Under the pieces are notes generated by a model. That model worked only from the letters and a program-made list of their open reading frames with translations, made no database searches and was not told the origin of the DNA. Shown here in pieces: positions 23,227-34,262 of a DNA stretch of 64,000 bases (its first letter is position 1; each line of letters starts with the position of its first letter). Location: NCBI GenBank assembly GCA_004352715.1, contig SCFE01000104.1:1243022-1307021 (forward strand). The letters are read 5' to 3'. Source of the DNA: Hofstenia miamia. Its lineage: Eukaryota; Xenacoelomorpha; Acoela. The position numbers and the translations under genes are program-made.

Positions 23227-24196
23227 ATTAGTGATTCATGATACTTTTAATTAATTTTCATAATGATTCATTTACATGTTCAGGCTATTTTTTACACTGT
23301 TTTGGTATGACTATTTTCACTTTGTTAATATCACAATTGTTTGCATACATTACATTAATATATATCTCGTTATTGTTTTTCCATATTTTCGAAACCACAT
23401 TTCGCATTTTGTCAAAATTAAATATTAACACGTTTATCGTATCACATTTTTCCAACCAATAATTAATTTTCATATTTTCGTTAACTTGCAAGTACAATGT
23501 TTAACTCGGTTTCAGAATACATACAAAAAGTCTACATTTTGTTTTCAAAAACACATAATTTCATTTACATAAATAACATTTCCCTTTCTAAGCAAACAAA
23601 CTATTTACAACTATTTTGTTAATACATGTGGAAAATATTAAACACAGTTAAAAAAAAAGAGATCAAATTCCATTGTTAATAAAAAATGTTTAAAATGTTT
23701 AAACATTAGTAAAAACACAGTTGTCTAGTTTACGTGTTAAAACATCAATTTCCAAAATATAAAACCCACGTATTTAAGTGAGCATGGTAAAGCCCACATT
23801 TTTAAAAACAAGACAAAACATCTATATTAACATGCTATACTTATAATATCAGTAAATTACACTATTAAATCTTGTCTATTGTATTAGCTTATCACCGCCA
23901 ATGTTGATGTGAGTTCATATATTCTCATCAACTCTCGTCTTCATTTCCCATGCACTGATAATTTTCGTCAAGTCTTGTTCATCTGATGTGTATCAATAAT
24001 CATACAACGCCACCAATAAAATATATCTAAGCATTGATATAAGTGTTATGCACCTGCAAAATTAAAATGGGGAATAATTACGCCATGCAAATAATATTTT
24101 TATAGACACTCTCTTTTGACATATTTAATTAACACTATTATTGCAAGCCTGAGAATTTGATGTTATCAACACAAAATATTGTCCCATTGATTGATT
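23227..24196. other. Polinton interior without recognised gene
   Basis: AT-rich. Open frames on both strands (for example 23238-23462) have no recognisable motif. Confidence 0.5.
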
Positions 24197-24370
24197 TTAG
24201 TTGCCTCCTATGCTTAACATTCTCGTAATTCCAGTTTTCACATGGTAAATGCTTTTATTAGGGTAAATGCGTCCAACACTCTTTCTTCTTAATGTGTTAT
24301 GCAAAAACACGCAATCTTTGAGAACAACAGTCTGGATTTCTTCTCTCTTACGCATTACCATGGGGATCAT
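24197..24370 (-). CDS. small uncharacterised frame in the Polinton, 57 residues
   Basis: From ATG at 24370 the frame reads a basic protein containing KREEIQTVVLKDCVFLHN, an RRKS cluster and IYPNKSIYHVKTGI, ending IGGN-stop. It is just too short to stand out by length, yet its composition is protein-like. A frame overlapping it upstream (24472-24361) is open between an acceptor-like TTTTAG and a donor-like GTAATG. The frame could therefore be the last exon of the polymerase transcript or of a separate small gene. Family unknown. Confidence 0.35.
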   Translation of the reverse strand: MIPMVMRKREEIQTVVLKDCVFLHNTLRRKSVGRIYPNKSIYHVKTGITRMLSIGGN

Positions 24371-24509
24371 ATAAGAGAAATTCTCTCAAATTGATGGAAT
24401 AACGCAGACTCAGCATTTTTGCATGGTGATATTCATTCTCATTCAACACATCTAGACACATGCAAGCTAAAACATAAGCGCTTATAAATTTTACATGTTA
24501 AATCAAATA

Positions 24510-25931
24510 TACCTTTTTGTTATGATCAGTTTTTTAGGATAGAGGCATTCTTTTTTCATTCTAACGTGGAGACATTCTTCAATTGATAAACTGCAGAAAA
24601 TCATGAAATGACAGGAGGCAGAGCTAAAATATAGTCGTTAATTTTCTTATATATTTTAAACATACACACGTTTTTGTTGTTGTTGGAGTCTTTTTCACAC
24701 GAAGGTGATCTTTTTTATTTTTTTTGATAAAGCAGCACATCATGAAATGAGCAAAATCAAGCTAAATATTTTTGGTTATTTTTTCTTATACATTTTAAAA
24801 AATTATGTATACATATATAAATAAACAGGGAAATATATTTTACCTTTTACAAAATAAATGATATGTGTGTGGGAGGCAATAGAGTGAATAGGTTTTTCAG
24901 TTGGTGGAGAATCATTCAGCGGAGTGAGGAAACTAAACTATATATTAAATAACCATTCAATTAAAATATATTATACCAATTTTAAGATAAATTATACATA
25001 GGAGGTATTGGAGAGACGGACTTTTTTAATTAGCGAGCAAACATTCATTGGAGGGTAATTACATTGCATGGAAAACTAAATTCACATAAATAATCAGTCA
25101 ATGAAATAACTATTACCTTCTTTTACAAAATATCATGCATTGGGAGAATCGGATTTTTTCAAATGGCAAACAAACAAGCAGGGAGCATAATCACATCACA
25201 TTGTGTGGAAACTAAAAATCCATATAAATAAACATCAGATTAATTAAATTATACCATTTTAAAAATAAATTAGACATAGTGGGAACATTTGAGAGAACAA
25301 GTGGACATGGAGAATGGGGAAAATTTTGTATGTGAGGTAGTCAATTATTCAAACAATGGAAATCTAAATAAAAAATTAATTTAAAATCAAAATTGGCAAA
25401 AACATTACAAGTCAAAATTTAACAAATTTGTATTGACATGGAGAATAGAGGAAATATTGTACATCAAACAATCAATTATATGAGGAATTGTCTAAACACA
25501 GAATTAATTTGTAACATTGTTGATAGAAAACTTATGCAGAGAAATTAAACAAATTCATATATGAATATGTTGGAGGGAGCAATTAAGTAAACATGATAAA
25601 CATTCAACAACAACAACAACGACAGAGGTAGAACATTGGAAATATCTAAATGTAAAATTTAATATTTAATTTTTTAAAAATGAATTACCATATACAAGGA
25701 CTTGGAGTGGGTATAACGTGGGAGGGAGAATGAACTATGAATTACTACGTGTCGGAATCTAAAACACAAATTAATAACACATACAATATAAATTTTCATA
25801 TACCTAGACAAATATGCTTAATCCCATGATCAATTAGTGCAGAGGTACTAGCAATGATGGACTGTGAATTATTAATCTGTTCAATATCTAAAACAAGAGT
25901 TTAACATTATAAACATGTAAATTGTTATTAC
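24510..25931 (-). repeat. tandem array of exon/intron-like units downstream of the polymerase
   Basis: On the minus strand, at least eight successive degenerate units of about 115-150 bases lie between 25931 and 24840, with weaker ones to about 24510. Each has an acceptor-like T-rich TTTAG, 70-114 bases of related pyrimidine-rich sequence, a donor-like GTAA/GTAT, and about 40 AT-rich bases. The first unit (25887-25804) is fully open at 84 bases. It joins in phase 1 to the polymerase frame, which itself reaches a GTAATAAC donor at about 25932. Most other units carry stops or lengths not divisible by three. The array may be duplicated terminal exons, now mostly decayed. Confidence 0.55.
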
Positions 25932-28900
25932 CTTTATATCCATATGGCAGCGTTTCTATGCTGTTAACAAGATAGCATTTATTATTATAGCATGATAATG
26001 CTATATGATTTGACGTCTCTACACTAATTGAATGCATGTGTGAACATATTCCAGTCATCAGTCTTTGAATGATGCCTTCTTGTAATGCAATAGACTTGAA
26101 AAGGTCAAAATTCATCGTCTGCTTCACAGAGCAAGTCACACCTTTCACGCTAGCCATTTCCAACACCTCATGACTGTCATTCTTATATTCAATAGAATAC
26201 AATTTCAGTTTTAGTGTCACAAGTTGCGATAAAACCCCTCCCCCTAACTCATCCTTTATCTTCAAATATACTTTTTTATTTATATCACTATATAACAGTG
26301 AATTCTTTGGATAGTTGGAGAAGTCAAAATAATGTGAGATGGAGGCTAATTCGGTGTACACATTCTCTGATTTAATCCTATACATGAGAGAGTCTGTGTT
26401 GGAATACAATAATATAATTCTATTCTTAAATGCAGGTTTCATGATCTCATAGTGAAATTTAAACATTATTAACTTGGACAAGTCAAGTATTGCCATTCCA
26501 ATATAATTTACTTTGTCCCATAAAATATCTTTTTGGCTCATCATAACTTGTACCAAATCCTCACTAATGATGTTGTACAATTTAAACTCTGGTTTTTTAT
26601 TAATTTCTCTGCTGATTCCAAATCATGTGCAAACTTTATATTTATTCTCTTTTTCAAATTCTCCATAAATTTACCAAATACTGCATTCAACATTAACTTG
26701 TAAAAAGCCTTTTCAAAATCATTTCACGCAGATTTTCTTTTCTCAGTGTTGAGGTCAATATATGGTTTCAAAAATGGTGCCTGTTTAAACTCAAGGGCTT
26801 TGTGAAATTTTGTAATTTTTAATCTGCATTCAATATAAAACTTTAATACCTCATAGTGAACAATGTAATTCTCCTTCTTATAAAACATTTGCACTAGTTT
26901 GGGTATTGGTGCTGACTTTATTTTTAAGCAGTTTTTTATCTCGAGTTGATATGGTGATAAATGCTTATCTTCTATTGTCATCTTGTGAGGAGCTAGAGGA
27001 AAGTCAAAATGATCGTTGTGTAAATGTTGCGGGTATTCCAGATCAACTTCCACCAAGTATCAAGTCTTCAAATCCTGTGGCATAGACAATATTTTTTCGA
27101 GGTTTGCTGAAGACCATGATAGACCACCTATAGGAAGGTTTAAAGACATGGTACCACTATAGAGTGTGTTTGCATTGCCATAGAACCCATAGGTGGTCTC
27201 CTTCTCGGGATCGTAGCCCTCTACCATTGGATTGTTGGCTTTAAAATAATGATCAGAAAATGTAGTGCACATACCTCTGCGAATACCATCAATTATAAAA
27301 TTTAATTCTTCTTCATCATGTATAGGATCAAGAGAGATATCTGTATATTTTAACATTGTGTGCCAACTAAAATTTGATAATGTAAAGAAGTGGGCAGCGT
27401 CTAGATTATACGTCTCCATGCTCTGCATTCTAAATTCACATATCACATCAAGGAGTAATAATGTGTCTGAAATTAAATAGGTGTCGTGGTAATTTTTAAA
27501 ATTTGTACACTTGCATAGCACCCATGTATTGCTGCATTCAAAATCCAGCTCCTCCTGAGTTATTGGAATTTTTCCAGTTAACCCATCTCTCCAATCTTCT
27601 AAATCCGGGAGGCCCAACTCGTTAAATTTTTCAAAGCTATCAAACCAGGTGTATGGAAAAAATCCTTTTCCTTGGGAGTATGCCCGAGCCTTTTGTTCAC
27701 CTAATCCTTCATTTAAAAATTTGTATTTCTCCACTCCAATGTTTTTTGCGAGGGTTGATAGACTTGTGGCTATGAATTAATAGCTATCTAAAAACTGGAG
27801 TTCCTTGTATATCAGTTTATAAATTCCGTGTTTATCATTATATCTGTCTACAGGCACCATCAAACTTAGTGATAGAAAAACTTCAGAGCTGCATGGAACA
27901 CAGGAAACTTTCTCCCCATCTTTCATCTGTAAAGTTTTTAATAAAATATGCATATCATACTTGCTGCCATTATGCATAAAAACTGGAGTAAATTGTGGAC
28001 TTTGATTTAAAATATTACAGTTGTTATGTGCAACACCTCTTATTTCTCCAGTGAAATGGCAATGATCAATTACTTTAACATCCTCATGTGTAAATGGTTT
28101 TTTACAAAATATGCATTTTATTATTAGCTTGCAATGACGTTGTTTCATCATATAGGACTGTTTTGCCAATTTCTGTAAATGATTCCATCCATGCTCCATA
28201 CATTGCTCCCCAGAATATATTTCACATGTTAATAGGTTGTCCACACTGCTCGTTGCCACACAGACACCCAATGGAATTTGTTCAACATCTCGCATTGTAT
28301 AGCTTGTAGACTGATTTGGTTGAACACTATGTACCCTTCTGGAAATCACCTCTATATCCAGAGTGCCAACTACAGGAACATAATTCTGTGCTTGATATGC
28401 TTTAAATTTAATCTTATCTGATTGGCTCAGAAAAGTAATGTTTGGTTCTTGTACTCCATTGCATTTATTCTCATGCTTCTCCAAATGTTCTTGGGTCTTG
28501 AATCCGGATAAACATTTAGGGCAAAAGAAATCACGGTTTCTATTTTTAAAAAATTTTAGACATGCATTCAAATTGGTGATGGCGAGGTAGTGACTTTTTT
28601 CTCCTTCTTCAATTAACAATAAATTGACCATCTTCTGATGATGGCATGGAGACATATATGCTGGCACAAGACATTGTTCATTTAGTGAGTTTAATGAGTT
28701 CCATGTTTCAAAAATACATACATCATTGATTGACAATGGAAACGTCAATCCAGAATATATTAATTCTGAAAGAAATTTTTTAATCCTTGTCATCTGGCAT
28801 CGTGCTTTAATTTCAGGGTGGAGACAGGCTAATACAGAGTAGACAAAACACAGGTTTGATTATCTGGTTTTTGGATTGATAAGAAAATGGTTTTTTCTGA

Positions 28901-29294
28901 GATTGTCGGGCAGTGCAATATAGGATCCTCCACGACTTGGGCGATATTTGGATACACGAAGTCCAACTCTATTAATATTTTTTAAAATAAACCCACTCCC
29001 ATTTGTTGCGTACATACTAATATAACCTGCAATCTGGTGAACTAAGTTATAGAAATTTGCTTCACTTAGTCCTGCTCTGAAAACTGATATTGGATGAGAT
29101 GTTGGATGGAGTACCACCAACTTTTCTTCATTATTTTCCAATGGCTTTACCATCTCAATCTCACACGTTAAATAATTTTTTGCAGAATAATGCATGGAAA
29201 CCTCGTTTGAAATTACTTGTTGTATTGATTCGTGATGGTTTGAGAATGCATCATAAATGTCAATTGAGTTAAGACTATTTGAAAGATAACTCAC
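25888..29294 (-). pseudogene. polB: Polinton protein-primed DNA polymerase B, broken
   Basis: This would replicate the element by protein priming. Ordered parts on the minus strand are the KYRPSRGGSYIALP N-terminal block (about 28.9 kb), a C2H2 finger FFCPKCLSGF (28.5 kb), the exonuclease I motif TLDIE (28.36 kb), and an endonuclease-VII-like DHCHFTGEIRG with CIFC (28.05-28.12 kb). Exo II HNGSKYD (27.97 kb) and exo III YHDTYLISD (27.47 kb) follow. Polymerase motif A region NANTLY (27.17 kb), motif B KLMLNAVFGK (26.68 kb) and motif C YSNTDS (26.39 kb) complete the set. Motifs A and C carry Asn where the family has the metal-binding Asp. In-frame stops lie at 28860-28862, 27777-27779, 27060-27062 and 26724-26726, and there is a frameshift near 26600. 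Exonuclease motifs look intact. The polymerase is inactive as encoded. Confidence 0.9.
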
Positions 29295-29491
29295 AAATGC
29301 CCCTCTGCATGCATTTTCTGATCTGTGTATGACTTATTCATTATCATTGTTTAAAACTGGACTTGTTGAAATCTCATTTGGATGCTTACTATCAAGATGA
29401 TTATGTAGCTCAGCCTTGCTTCCAAAATAAGTCTTGCAATAGAGGCAAAAATTAACTACCATGCGTCTATGCCTTGATCGTAAATGAGATC
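29288..29491 (-). repeat. direct duplicate of the zinc-finger gene 3' part
   Basis: About 204 bases here are repeated with only a couple of substitutions at 30194-30397. In this copy the second C2H2 finger lies in the same frame as the polymerase N-terminus, with only one TAA between them. That suggests the fingers and polymerase were once one reading frame or adjoining exons. Confidence 0.85.
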
Positions 29492-30193
29492 ATGGTATAT
29501 ATAATTAGTAATGTATGTAATCAGTAATGAATATATAAAAAAATACACATGCATTATTTAAAAAACTCTTTTAAACAAAATTACATTTAACTAAATAAAT
29601 AACATCTCAATCACCCTAAAAAAACCTGGGTGTTGGATAAAAAAATGTCAGTGTAATGTAAATGATATTAACGCATGCAATAATAAACACTTTCTCTTCC
29701 TGTAAAACACTAATTACATTTAAAATGTGTATTGAGAAAACACTGAATGACTAATGGAGCATGCAAGTCACTTTAAAATAATTATGCAATTATAAAAAAA
29801 TGCATAGAGGGAGATGCTAGCATATTAAATAATAAACCGCAAATGAGGAGTCACTCAATGTTCTATAATAAACATAAAGTATAAATTGACATTTTAACAA
29901 ATAAATTGAGTATTCATCCCAAAACGGAAATTATTTAAAAATAGATAGTGTATTGAAAACATTTATAAAATGCATATTCAGATAATGCACATGCATGTTT
30001 AAATGAAAATACATTTTAACAAATAAACAAGTGTTAACATTCTGTAAGAATGTGGATTTAGAATGTCAAAAAATAATAAAACACATATCTGTGTAATTTC
30101 AAAGATTTGTTCTAGTATCAACAATAAAAATTTGAAAAAATACATCTGCAAAGTTTTAAAATCTCATTAATTAAAAAATCAGTAATTGTTTTA
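29492..30193. other. AT-rich spacer between the two duplicate copies
   Basis: No coding sequence seen. It separates the direct duplicates and may have arisen with them. Confidence 0.55.
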
Positions 30194-30240
30194 TAACTCA
30201 CAAATGCCCCTCTGCATGCATTTTCTGATCTGTGTATGAC

Positions 30241-30780
30241 TTATTCATTATCATTGTTTAAAACTGGACTTGTTGAAATCTCATTTGGATGCTTACTATC
30301 AAGATGATTATGTAGCTCAGCCTTGCTTCCAAAATAAGTCTTGCAATAGAGGCAAAAATTAACTACCATGCGTCTATGCTTTGATTGTAAATGAGATCTT
30401 ACTTTTTGTGGGGAGGGGTTATTATAATGACACAAACCGCAGAAATATTGAGAGGGCGTCTTTGGTCTAAACAGACCATGCATTAGTAAAACGGGAAAAT
30501 ATCGATTTAAAAAACACGGCAAGGAATATTTTTCTTCTTCTGGGATGTTATTGAAGCTAAAAAAAATTGTTTAATACAAAAGACATTACACATTTTTCTA
30601 GATTAAAATATAATTTTATGAATATAATAAAATTCTTAGATAATATATTTTACAATGAATGTCTTACATGGTTTCATCAAAGCTAATTTCTGACGGGCTT
30701 TTGTATAAATTTTCACTAATGATAGCTTCAAATTGTTGGTTCCAGCCAGCTAAGAATTCACATACATTGGTAGAACTCAT
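30241..30780 (-). CDS. two-exon C2H2 zinc-finger gene of the Polinton, 142 residues
   Basis: The ATG at 30780 has A at -3. Exon 1 (30780-30668) reads MSSTNVCEFLAGWNQQFEAI and ends at a canonical donor (AT|GTAAGA). Exon 2 (30556-30241) follows a poly-T TAG acceptor and keeps frame; the two exons total 143 codons including the stop. Exon 2 holds two C2H2 fingers: FCGLC...HLQSKH and FCLYC...HLDSKH. The product is probably a DNA-binding protein, or the N-terminal module of the polymerase, since related polymerases carry N-terminal fingers. The 3' part (30194-30397) is duplicated at 29288-29491. This intact frame contrasts with the broken polymerase. Confidence 0.65.
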
Positions 30781-31241
30781 TTTTCTTTAAAAAAGCAGAA
30801 CATTGAAAACAGACTATAATCAAAGAGATTAAACAATAAGAATGAATTCAATTTGCTCCAGGGTTTATCACGATTGGGTGAAATCCAAACTGTGATAGCC
30901 AATTATGATGCCCATTAGAATTAATGCATTTTTATAGATTTATGAGAAGCTGTTTTAACAAAATGATAGAATACCAAGAAACCTTTTAAAAATGCTTTTT
31001 GTTTATTCTTGCAAGGAGGAGGAGCTTAACTCTAAAAGGCTTTTAAAATGTCAAATTTTGAGATGATTGACAATACCAGGATGCATCTTGCAAAAAGACC
31101 GGGATATATTTTTAAACTTAACATGCTTGAAACTTAATTGTCATTGTTTGAGTTTTGGTATTTGCTAATATTATTACCATATATAGACATTATCCCCGTA
31201 TATAGACATTATAAATTAACCCATCAAAAGTTTCATGGGTC

Positions 31242-31249
31242 TATATAAA
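31242..31249 (+). promoter_or_regulatory. TATA box of the 145-residue Polinton gene
   Basis: TATATAAA, 45 bases before the ATG at 31295. Just upstream, the words TATATAGACATTAT and GTATATAGACATTATAAA form a short direct repeat. Confidence 0.5.
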
Positions 31250-31294
31250 TCTAATTTTTTTTAAACAAGCATTCACAATATTTGTTTTGGGGAG

Positions 31295-31732
31295 ATGGAA
31301 TCAAGCTCAGTTTTTGAATCAAGTTTTGGTAACACACTACAAAAAATCGCTCTGTTGGAAGACCAGTTGTGCATATTGAAAAATTTGGGTAAACTAGTAA
31401 ATTACGAGGATATTGTGCTTACAGACAATAAATTGTTAAAAGTCCAATTTCACCCGTCACAAGCTCAATGTATTTGTGACACTTGTTGGGGAGTTGATCA
31501 GGATAATCACATAGATATATTGAGTCTTAAAGGGGTATGTGAAGATGATTTCCCACATACACTTGCTTCAGTGAAAATATTAATGGCAAACACTGATAAG
31601 ATATACAAAGACGGCTTTCTAATAGACTCTGCAATTTCACAAATTTTTACAATGTTGGAGGATAAAGCCAAAAGTGTAACACTCTCTCTCAAGCATGGAC
31701 ATCATTTAGAATTATATATAGTTGATAAATAA
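31295..31732 (+). CDS. uncharacterised intact Polinton gene, 145 residues
   Basis: Complete single-exon frame from ATG to TAA with a TATA box 45 bases upstream and overlapping AATAAA signals at the stop (31728-31737). The N-terminal 30 residues are probably helical (SFGNTLQKIALLEDQLCILK). A Cys pair CICDTC lies in the middle (about residues 59-64) and a helical stretch ISQIFTMLEDKAKSV lies near the end. No signal peptide or membrane segment is seen. It matches none of the core Polinton products I can recognise. It is one of only two clearly intact genes of the element, so it is a candidate for a retained accessory or cargo function. Confidence 0.6.
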   Translation: MESSSVFESSFGNTLQKIALLEDQLCILKNLGKLVNYEDIVLTDNKLLKVQFHPSQAQCICDTCWGVDQDNHIDILSLKGVCEDDFPHTLASVKILMANTDKIYKDGFLIDSAISQIFTMLEDKAKSVTLSLKHGHHLELYIVDK

Positions 31733-31737
31733 ATAAA
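31728..31737 (+). terminator. polyadenylation signals overlapping the stop codon
   Basis: Two overlapping AATAAA hexamers, the first including the stop codon of the 145-residue gene. Confidence 0.5.
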
Positions 31738-32768
31738 ATTTAGTTTGTTGAGTGTTTATCTTTTTTATACATACATGTATATGTTTACATCTAATTAAAT
31801 AACAAAGTACAAGAAAATACTCACATATAGATATTCATCTCAATATGGGGATATAATTAATTAAACTCAAACCCATTGAACATAAATATTAACTTGTAAA
31901 TAATGTATATAGTTATTTTATATTCTTTATACCGTTATGTACTAGTATTTACATGATATAATTAAATGAGGTGCATCAACACTTATTTTTTTTTAAAAAA
32001 AAATTACAAAATAAAATTCACTTTCACTTTTATCATTAGTTGTAATATCAACAAGATAGTAAATTCGCGTTTTTTCATGAAACATGTAAAAATTAGTCAA
32101 AATTTCATGTGGTTTAATTACAATAAAATATACCTTTCATCAAATTTTTTCAAAATAATGTTATAAAGATGGTAAATCCGTGTTTTATAAATTATAAAAA
32201 TATATCTTCTGTGTTTACTTGAAACAGGTTAGCGGTATCAAACACTATAATTGATACATGTTTTAATTAATTATTACTAGGCAAAATGGAGAAAAATAAT
32301 TTATATACGAAAATATCATTATGTGTGAATATACAGTGCTAACTATAAAAATACTTACTAAAATTCGATGTGTACATGTATCAATGGGTTGTGAAATATC
32401 TTACAAACAAAACAGTGTTATAATTGAAAAATTTCTAATTTTCTTTAATTGTTTTATATTTATTTTTAAAATTATTAAATTGCAAAACATTTAAAACATT
32501 GTCAATAAAATTATCTTTGACAAAAACAAAAAAAAACACATGTTGGGCTTTTATTAAAAAATGTGAAAAAATATACCAATTAGTAAAATTCATTTTTTAT
32601 GTTTATCCTAATTACAAAAAAGTGATTATCATTCTATCACGGGTTTTCTTCTTGATTAGTTGGTTGGTTGGTAATTTGTTAGTCATGGCAATGTGTACAA
32701 AATCTTGTAATAACGTATTACTCAAAGTATGTGGGAACGCATTCAATAGTATTTAATATATCAAGGAG
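31738..32768. other. Polinton interior without recognised gene
   Basis: Very AT-rich. Lys/Phe-rich open frames (for example 31966-32166, 32499-32756) look like compositional artefacts. Confidence 0.5.
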
Positions 32769-33229
32769 GTGTTGATTTTAATCAATGAAAAACTTTATAT
32801 TCTTACAGTATGCCATTCAAAAGAAGTGTTTGACCATCTCCTGTGTCATATACAAAAAGCTTTTAACTGGAACAAACATAACTTTCATCATGTCGCATTT
32901 ACAGAGGGAAACCTCACAAGTGAGCAAATGATTCAATTTATCAGTTCACTAAATCTATCAACTCGAAAGAACACGGTGTTTTGGGGATGTGATGCTATGA
33001 ACTGTGAATTTCTTAGCTGTATAATTTCCCAGCTGGTGGCGAATTTATTAAATTTTGGATATTGATACCCACAGAACACATTGGATTCCATCAAATGTAT
33101 AAACGACTATTACAGATTTGTACACCAAATGAAGACTCGTGGTATATTTGTTGATATTACTAGTAAATGTAAATTTAAGAAATTTGTTGTAAAGCCTTTA
33201 CCAAATAATGAAATACAGAGCAAATGAAT
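32769..33229 (+). pseudogene. uncharacterised Polinton frame with in-frame stop
   Basis: A protein-like frame runs from an acceptor-like CTTACAG (ends 32808) through HNFHHVAFTEGNLTSEQM and NTVFWGCDAMNC to a TGA at 33063-33065. It then continues in the same frame through FVHQMKTRGIFVDITSK to FVVKPLPNNEIQSK-stop at 33229. Continuity across the TGA suggests one gene of about 150 residues broken by a single stop. No ATG is obvious at the 5' end, so an upstream exon or loss of the start is likely. No catalytic triad of the adenain-type protease was seen. Family unknown. Its 3' part recurs after the single N at 34136. Confidence 0.4.
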
Positions 33230-33522
33230 TATTTTTACTATTTTTTCTTAAACTCTGATTTATTTATTTATTTATTACCTATCTTTACATATAAATGAAA
33301 TTTTTTCGAGTTAGAAGACTTGATGTAAAGTCTTTTGTAATTGATAATTTTTTATTAGTATAATATTTTATTAAAAATAGTGTTACATGAGGAAAAACTG
33401 ACAAATGAAAACAAAAGCTATATTTTTATTTTGCTAAACTCTAATACAATCCAATTTACATTATTACCATGAGTTGAGGTTTCCATATCATTGTTGTGGA
33501 AAAGTTTTTTATTTACCAAAGT

Positions 33523-33523
33523 N
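33523..33523. other. single-N assembly join
   Basis: Sequence after this N restarts from 33404 (ATGAAAACAAAAGC onward) with a few differences. Confidence 0.75.
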
Positions 33524-33536
33524 ATGAAAACAAAAG

Positions 33537-34059
33537 CTATATTTTTATTTTGCTAAACTCCAATACAATCCAATTTACATTATTACCACCAGTTGAGGTT
33601 TCCATATCATCGTTGCAGAAAAGTTTTTTATTTACCAAAGTCTTGCAATTTTCACCAAGCGCATTAACATAGCGTTTAGGAAGAAAGTAATAAAACCCGT
33701 TGCTGAGGTTAATCTTTACTGTGATACCATATCTCGTGTTCAAATGCACTACATCTTCGATTGTAAACCATTGTTTTTTCAGAAGTTCGCTAGCAGGGCA
33801 TGCATTTGAAAAAGTATGTGATGATAGTAGCAGTTGGGAGTTGAAATTGTTTAATCATTGTAAAACATTGTCATCTCCATCCATGTTGGAAGTGGGGAAG
33901 ACAATTGCATTGTTATTGATTGTAGGAGGTCTTCATTTGTGTTGAGCTTTGCGTTTTTCTTTAACTGGCGCAGGAGGAGGATGAATCGTCTCTTGTGTTA
34001 GCAGGTTATAACCATACGATGGTGGCAGGGTTGTGCATAGATCATCAAACAGGATGCTA
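33537..34059 (-). pseudogene. FLPKRY small protein, duplicate copy
   Basis: This is the same gene as 34263-34781, present again between the two single Ns. It differs at a few bases and shares the in-frame TGA between the Pro/Lys-rich N-terminal part and the MDGDD segment. It is most likely an unmerged overlap or allele rather than a second gene. Confidence 0.5.
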
Positions 34060-34135
34060 GCATTTCAACAGACATTGGCAAAAGTGAGAGCCAAAATTGT
34101 GTAAAAGAAGAATAATGATTTTATCCAAAGAAATG

Positions 34136-34136
34136 N
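34136..34136. other. single-N assembly join
   Basis: Sequence after this N restarts from 33083 (GGATTCCATC onward). Confidence 0.75.
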
Positions 34137-34262
34137 GGATTCCATCACATGTATAAAAGACTATTAGAGATTTGTACACCAAATGAAGACTCTGGGTATA
34201 TTTGTTGATATTACTAGTAAATGTAAATTTACATGAGGAAAAAGTGACGATGAAAACAAAAG

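Noticed and set aside
23238-23497. Hydrophobic frames next to the Polinton left terminal repeat
   Set aside because: AT-rich sequence open on both strands with no motif; likely chance.
32769-33229. Idea that this frame is the Polinton adenain-like cysteine protease
   Set aside because: The position would suit a morphogenetic gene, but no His-Glu/Asp-Cys triad in the expected order is visible.
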